Shown here: in pieces, positions 6,322 through 8,236 of the stretch
How positions within the stretch are numbered: position 1 is the stretch's first letter
Layout of the letters: each line of letters starts with the position of its first letter
DNA from: Sporomusaceae bacterium
GTDB taxonomy: Bacteria; Bacillota; Negativicutes; DSM-13327
Assembly (NCBI GenBank): GCA_027492445.1
Contig: JAPUES010000201.1
Span: 1-8,236 of the forward strand
Direction: 5' to 3'
Length of the DNA: 8,236 nt
Made by a program: the position numbers and the translations under genes
The notes under the pieces: generated by a model
Seen by the model: the letters and a program-made list of their open reading frames with translations, nothing else
What the model was told of the DNA's origin: nothing
Database searches by the model: none

Positions 6322-7929
6322 ATGCAGGAATATGTTATCCAAATTCATTTTATAGACCGCCCTGCTTTAGGATATGAGATATTTAAAATTACGGAGCAGA
6401 ATCATATAAATAAGGTTGCTATGGAAGTGTTACCCAAAGAAGGAATGGTCATTCGATTTTGTTGCAGTTCCTTAGAAACGGCCCTGCATTTGATGGAAGA
6501 ATTAAAGTTAGTAGCAGGAGTTAAGGCTGTTAATTTTCGTGATCAGATGCCTTATGAGGAACGAGAAGATGCTTTGAAAACCATCCTGAACGCTGTGGAC
6601 GAAGGGATTTTAGCAGTTGATAAGGAAGGGAAGGTTACTCACATCAACGAAGTTGCCAGCAAACTATTTTTGTCTCCTGCAACGGAACCCATCGGACTTA
6701 GCATTGAGGAATTGTTAGGTACCAATCATTATATTATTCAGACCTTGCAAGCGGGTAAGAGTTATACCTTGCAAGAAGGAAAAACCAGAAAAAATGGCAA
6801 GAATATACGTTATCTAATCAGCTCTCAGCCCATTATTAATAGTCGAGGGCAAATCATTGGAGCCGTTGCCACCATCACAGAATTCCGTCAGGTAGAAGCC
6901 ATTATTTCTAAGGTGGATAAAATTAGACAGCGCAAGACTTTTGATGAAATTGTTTTTCAAAGTGACAAAATGAATAAATTAATTACCGCTGCTCGTACGG
7001 TAGCAAGAAGTAGTTCGACGGTTTTACTTAGGGGGGAAAGCGGTACGGGTAAAGAATTGTTTGCCAATGCCCTTCATGCGGAAGGGCCAAGGCGATTTGG
7101 GCCCTTTATCGCTGTAAATTGCACTGCCTTGCCAGAAAATCTCTTAGAAAGTGAATTGTTTGGGTATGAAGAAGGTGCTTTTACTGGGGCTGCTAAGGGG
7201 GGCAAGAAAGGTCTGTTTGAACAAGCAGATGGTGGTACTTTGTTTTTAGATGAAATTGGAGAATTGCCCCTTTTGGTTCAGGTAAGGTTATTACGTGCTT
7301 TGCAAGAAGGGACAATTCGCCGCGTAGGAGGTAGCAAAGAACAACTGGTAGACGTTCGTATTATTGCTGCGACCCACCGTAATTTAGAAGCTATGGTTAA
7401 GAAAGGAGAATTTCGCGAGGATTTATACTATCGCCTCAATGTAATTCCCTTACATATTCCTCCGCTGCGGGAAAGGAAAGAAGATATCCCCCTCCTTGCT
7501 CAGCATCTAATTGGGAAAGTTTCTGCGAAATTAAATAAATCTGAGCCGCGACTAGTGCGGGATAGTGTGACGTTTTTGATGAACCAAAGCTGGCCTGGTA
7601 ATATCCGGCAACTTGAAAATACCTTAGAACGAATTGTGAATTTGATGGATTCTCCAGAAGTCATGCTCCAGGACTTAATGGCGTGGACGGATATGGGAGA
7701 AGAGAAAGAAAAGGAAGCTACGCTAGAGGGAAAAGAAGTTTTGCAGGTTGAAATCCCCAGCCTAGGCCATGGTCTTTCTTTAAAAGAAACGGTCGCCAAT
7801 GTGGAAAAAGAAATTATCGTGAGAGTTTTGGCCCAGTATCCATCCTCTCGTTTAGCTGGGCAAGTGCTAGGGGTCTCCAATACAACGGTATTAAATAAAA
7901 TGAAGAGTTATGGGCTAGCGAAATGCTAG
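6322..7929 (+). CDS. TyrR-like sigma-54-dependent transcriptional activator (ACT-PAS-AAA+-HTH)
   Basis: This is a 535-residue regulator. Residues 1-75 form an ACT-like domain (YVIQIHFIDRPALGYEIF...), the aromatic-amino-acid sensor in E. coli TyrR. Residues 80-195 form a PAS domain (AVDEGILAVDKEGKVTHIN). Residues about 210-440 form the sigma-54 AAA+ domain with Walker A GESGTGKE (238-245), GAFTGA (285-290), Walker B GGTLFLDEIGE (304-314), FREDLYYRLNV (364-374) and WPGNIRQLEN (424-433). The C-terminus (505-533) has YPSSRLAGQVLGVSNTTV and NKMKSYGL, which closely follows the TyrR-type helix-turn-helix. E. coli TyrR lacks GAFTGA and works with sigma-70; here the motif is intact, so sigma-54 activation is expected. 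ATG 6322 is chosen because AGGAGG (6310-6315) lies 6 bases upstream; longer in-frame starts would run through that site. The likely target is the lyase promoter just downstream. Confidence 0.93.
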   Translation: MQEYVIQIHFIDRPALGYEIFKITEQNHINKVAMEVLPKEGMVIRFCCSSLETALHLMEELKLVAGVKAVNFRDQMPYEEREDALKTILNAVDEGILAVDKEGKVTHINEVASKLFLSPATEPIGLSIEELLGTNHYIIQTLQAGKSYTLQEGKTRKNGKNIRYLISSQPIINSRGQIIGAVATITEFRQVEAIISKVDKIRQRKTFDEIVFQSDKMNKLITAARTVARSSSTVLLRGESGTGKELFANALHAEGPRRFGPFIAVNCTALPENLLESELFGYEEGAFTGAAKGGKKGLFEQADGGTLFLDEIGELPLLVQVRLLRALQEGTIRRVGGSKEQLVDVRIIAATHRNLEAMVKKGEFREDLYYRLNVIPLHIPPLRERKEDIPLLAQHLIGKVSAKLNKSEPRLVRDSVTFLMNQSWPGNIRQLENTLERIVNLMDSPEVMLQDLMAWTDMGEEKEKEATLEGKEVLQVEIPSLGHGLSLKETVANVEKEIIVRVLAQYPSSRLAGQVLGVSNTTVLNKMKSYGLAKC

Positions 7930-7945
7930 CCCTATATTTATAGGG
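7912..7945 (+). other. Two overlapping, mutually exclusive hairpins at the end of the regulator gene
   Basis: GGGCTAGC (7912-7919) pairs with GCTAGCCC (7925-7932) over a 5-base loop, spanning the stop codon. CCCTATA (7930-7936) pairs with TATAGGG (7939-7945). The two share CCC at 7930-7932, so only one can form fully. There is no T-run after either, so neither is a classical terminator; it may be a weak terminator, an mRNA 3'-end stabiliser or chance. Confidence 0.4.
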
Positions 7946-7982
7946 AGAAATCTTTTGAGATGAGATAGGTGATAAGAAAAGT

Positions 7983-8000
7983 TGATAAAATTATTTATCG
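7983..8000 (+). promoter_or_regulatory. Predicted upstream activator site 1 (TyrR-box-like 6-6-6 dyad)
   Basis: TGATAA, 6 bases, TTATCG. The GATAA/TTATC core is perfectly symmetric. The 18-bp 6-6-6 geometry is that of the E. coli TyrR box (TGTAAA-N6-TTTACA), with different bases. Its centre is about 106 bases upstream of the predicted lyase start point. An incomplete extra copy (TGATAAGAAAAGTTGATA, 7970-7987) overlaps its left side. Confidence 0.6.
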
Positions 8001-8002
8001 AT

Positions 8003-8020
8003 TGATAAGAAAAGTTATCG
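8003..8020 (+). promoter_or_regulatory. Predicted upstream activator site 2 (TyrR-box-like 6-6-6 dyad)
   Basis: TGATAA, GAAAAG, TTATCG: the same two half-sites as site 1 with a different spacer, centred 20 bases downstream of it, about two helical turns. Its first 14 bases (TGATAAGAAAAGTT) repeat exactly at 7970-7983, 33 bases upstream. Its centre is about 86 bases upstream of the predicted start, a normal enhancer distance for sigma-54 activators. Confidence 0.62.
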
Positions 8021-8070
8021 GTTTTTCTGGATGAAGAATGGAAAAATGAGAAAAGATATGAAATAGGTAG

Positions 8071-8088
8071 TTGGTATGGAATTTGCAA
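8071..8088 (+). promoter_or_regulatory. Sigma-54 (-24/-12) promoter of the lyase gene
   Basis: TTGGTATGGAATTTGCAA has GG at 8073-8074 and GC at 8085-8086, separated by the required 10 bases. It closely follows the YTGGCACG-N4-TTGCW consensus, including TTTGCA at -12. Transcription would start near 8098, giving a 33-base leader. It lies downstream of the paired dyads and of a gene for a GAFTGA-type activator, which strongly supports it. Confidence 0.85.
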
Positions 8089-8130
8089 TGAATTAAAGTA
8101 TAGAATTAACAAGAACAGGAGGAATTTCAT

Positions 8131-8236
8131 ATGAAACGAACAGCGGAACCCTATCGCATTAAAATGGTGGAACCCATTCGACAGATTTCCCGGGAAGAAA
8201 GAGAAAGGGCTTTAGAAGAGGCCGGATATAATCCTT
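8131..8236 (+). CDS. Beta-eliminating lyase (tryptophanase or tyrosine phenol-lyase), N-terminal part
   Basis: The gene begins at ATG 8131, 7 bases after AGGAGGA (8117-8123), and runs off the right edge. The 35 visible residues include AEPYRIKMVEPI and a later EEAGYNP, matching the start of the tryptophanase/tyrosine phenol-lyase family (compare AEPFRIKSVE and EAGYN in Citrobacter TPL, PEPFRIRVIEPV and NPFLL in E. coli TnaA). These PLP enzymes cleave tryptophan to indole, or tyrosine to phenol, plus pyruvate and ammonia in the cytoplasm. The NP after GY leans to tryptophanase, but the substrate-determining residues are not in the window. No TnaC-like leader peptide is visible in the 33-base leader; control is instead predicted through sigma-54 and the upstream TyrR-like activator. 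Confidence 0.85.
   Translation, partial: MKRTAEPYRIKMVEPIRQISREERERALEEAGYNP

Noticed and set aside
6322..7929. Calling the regulator a generic NtrC- or PspF-type protein.
   Set aside because: The N-terminal ACT-like domain and the YPSSRLAGQVLGVSNTTV helix-turn-helix specifically resemble TyrR, and the downstream lyase fits.
7915..8130. Minus-strand frame of 71 codons across the lyase control region.
   Set aside because: It is Phe/Ser/Leu-rich as expected of the complement of A-rich DNA, and it covers the dyads and the sigma-54 promoter.

Overview
The window looks like chromosome from a low-GC, anaerobic member of the Firmicutes. A spore-forming Negativicute such as Pelosinus or Sporomusa is my guess. 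The basis is the AT-rich sequence, strong AGGAGG-type ribosome binding sites, a sodium-pump decarboxylase-type membrane protein, a carboxyspermidine-type polyamine route and a sigma-54-dependent TyrR-like activator beside a tryptophanase/tyrosine phenol-lyase gene. The lineage is inference; no RNA gene or universal marker is present. Every gene lies on the plus strand. I see no mobile element, CRISPR array, tRNA or rRNA.

Left part (1-1452): the 3' end of an LD-carboxypeptidase (peptidase family S66) gene is followed 13 bases later by a complete M20 amidohydrolase/dipeptidase gene, probably one transcript. Middle-left (1453-4029): a well-formed sigma-70 promoter and a leader with a perfect 14-bp palindrome precede a two-gene polyamine operon. 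It encodes carboxynorspermidine/carboxyspermidine decarboxylase (nspC) and the matching saccharopine-dehydrogenase-like carboxy(nor)spermidine dehydrogenase, and it ends at a strong intrinsic terminator. Together these enzymes would join a diamine to aspartate semialdehyde and then decarboxylate the product to norspermidine or spermidine.

Centre (4030-4757): a stand-alone gene with its own candidate promoter and terminator encodes a 192-residue protein of unknown function. It carries an HEQEH zincin-like motif between two CxxC pairs.

Right part (4758-8236): a previously easy-to-miss 35-residue, single-helix membrane protein (TTG start) is followed 15 bases later by an orphan OadB/MmdB-like membrane protein. 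No alpha or biotin-carrier subunit lies nearby. Next comes a TyrR-like regulator (ACT, PAS, AAA+ with GAFTGA, TyrR-type helix-turn-helix). Then a 201-base intergenic region holds two 6-6-6 dyads plus a half-copy and a near-ideal -24/-12 sigma-54 promoter, before the start of a beta-eliminating amino-acid lyase (tryptophanase or tyrosine phenol-lyase), cut by the window end. The simplest reading is an aromatic amino acid degradation locus: the regulator senses an aromatic ligand, binds the dyads about 85-105 bases upstream of the start point, and activates sigma-54 RNA polymerase at the lyase promoter. The OadB-like/small-protein pair may be a linked sodium-coupled membrane function.
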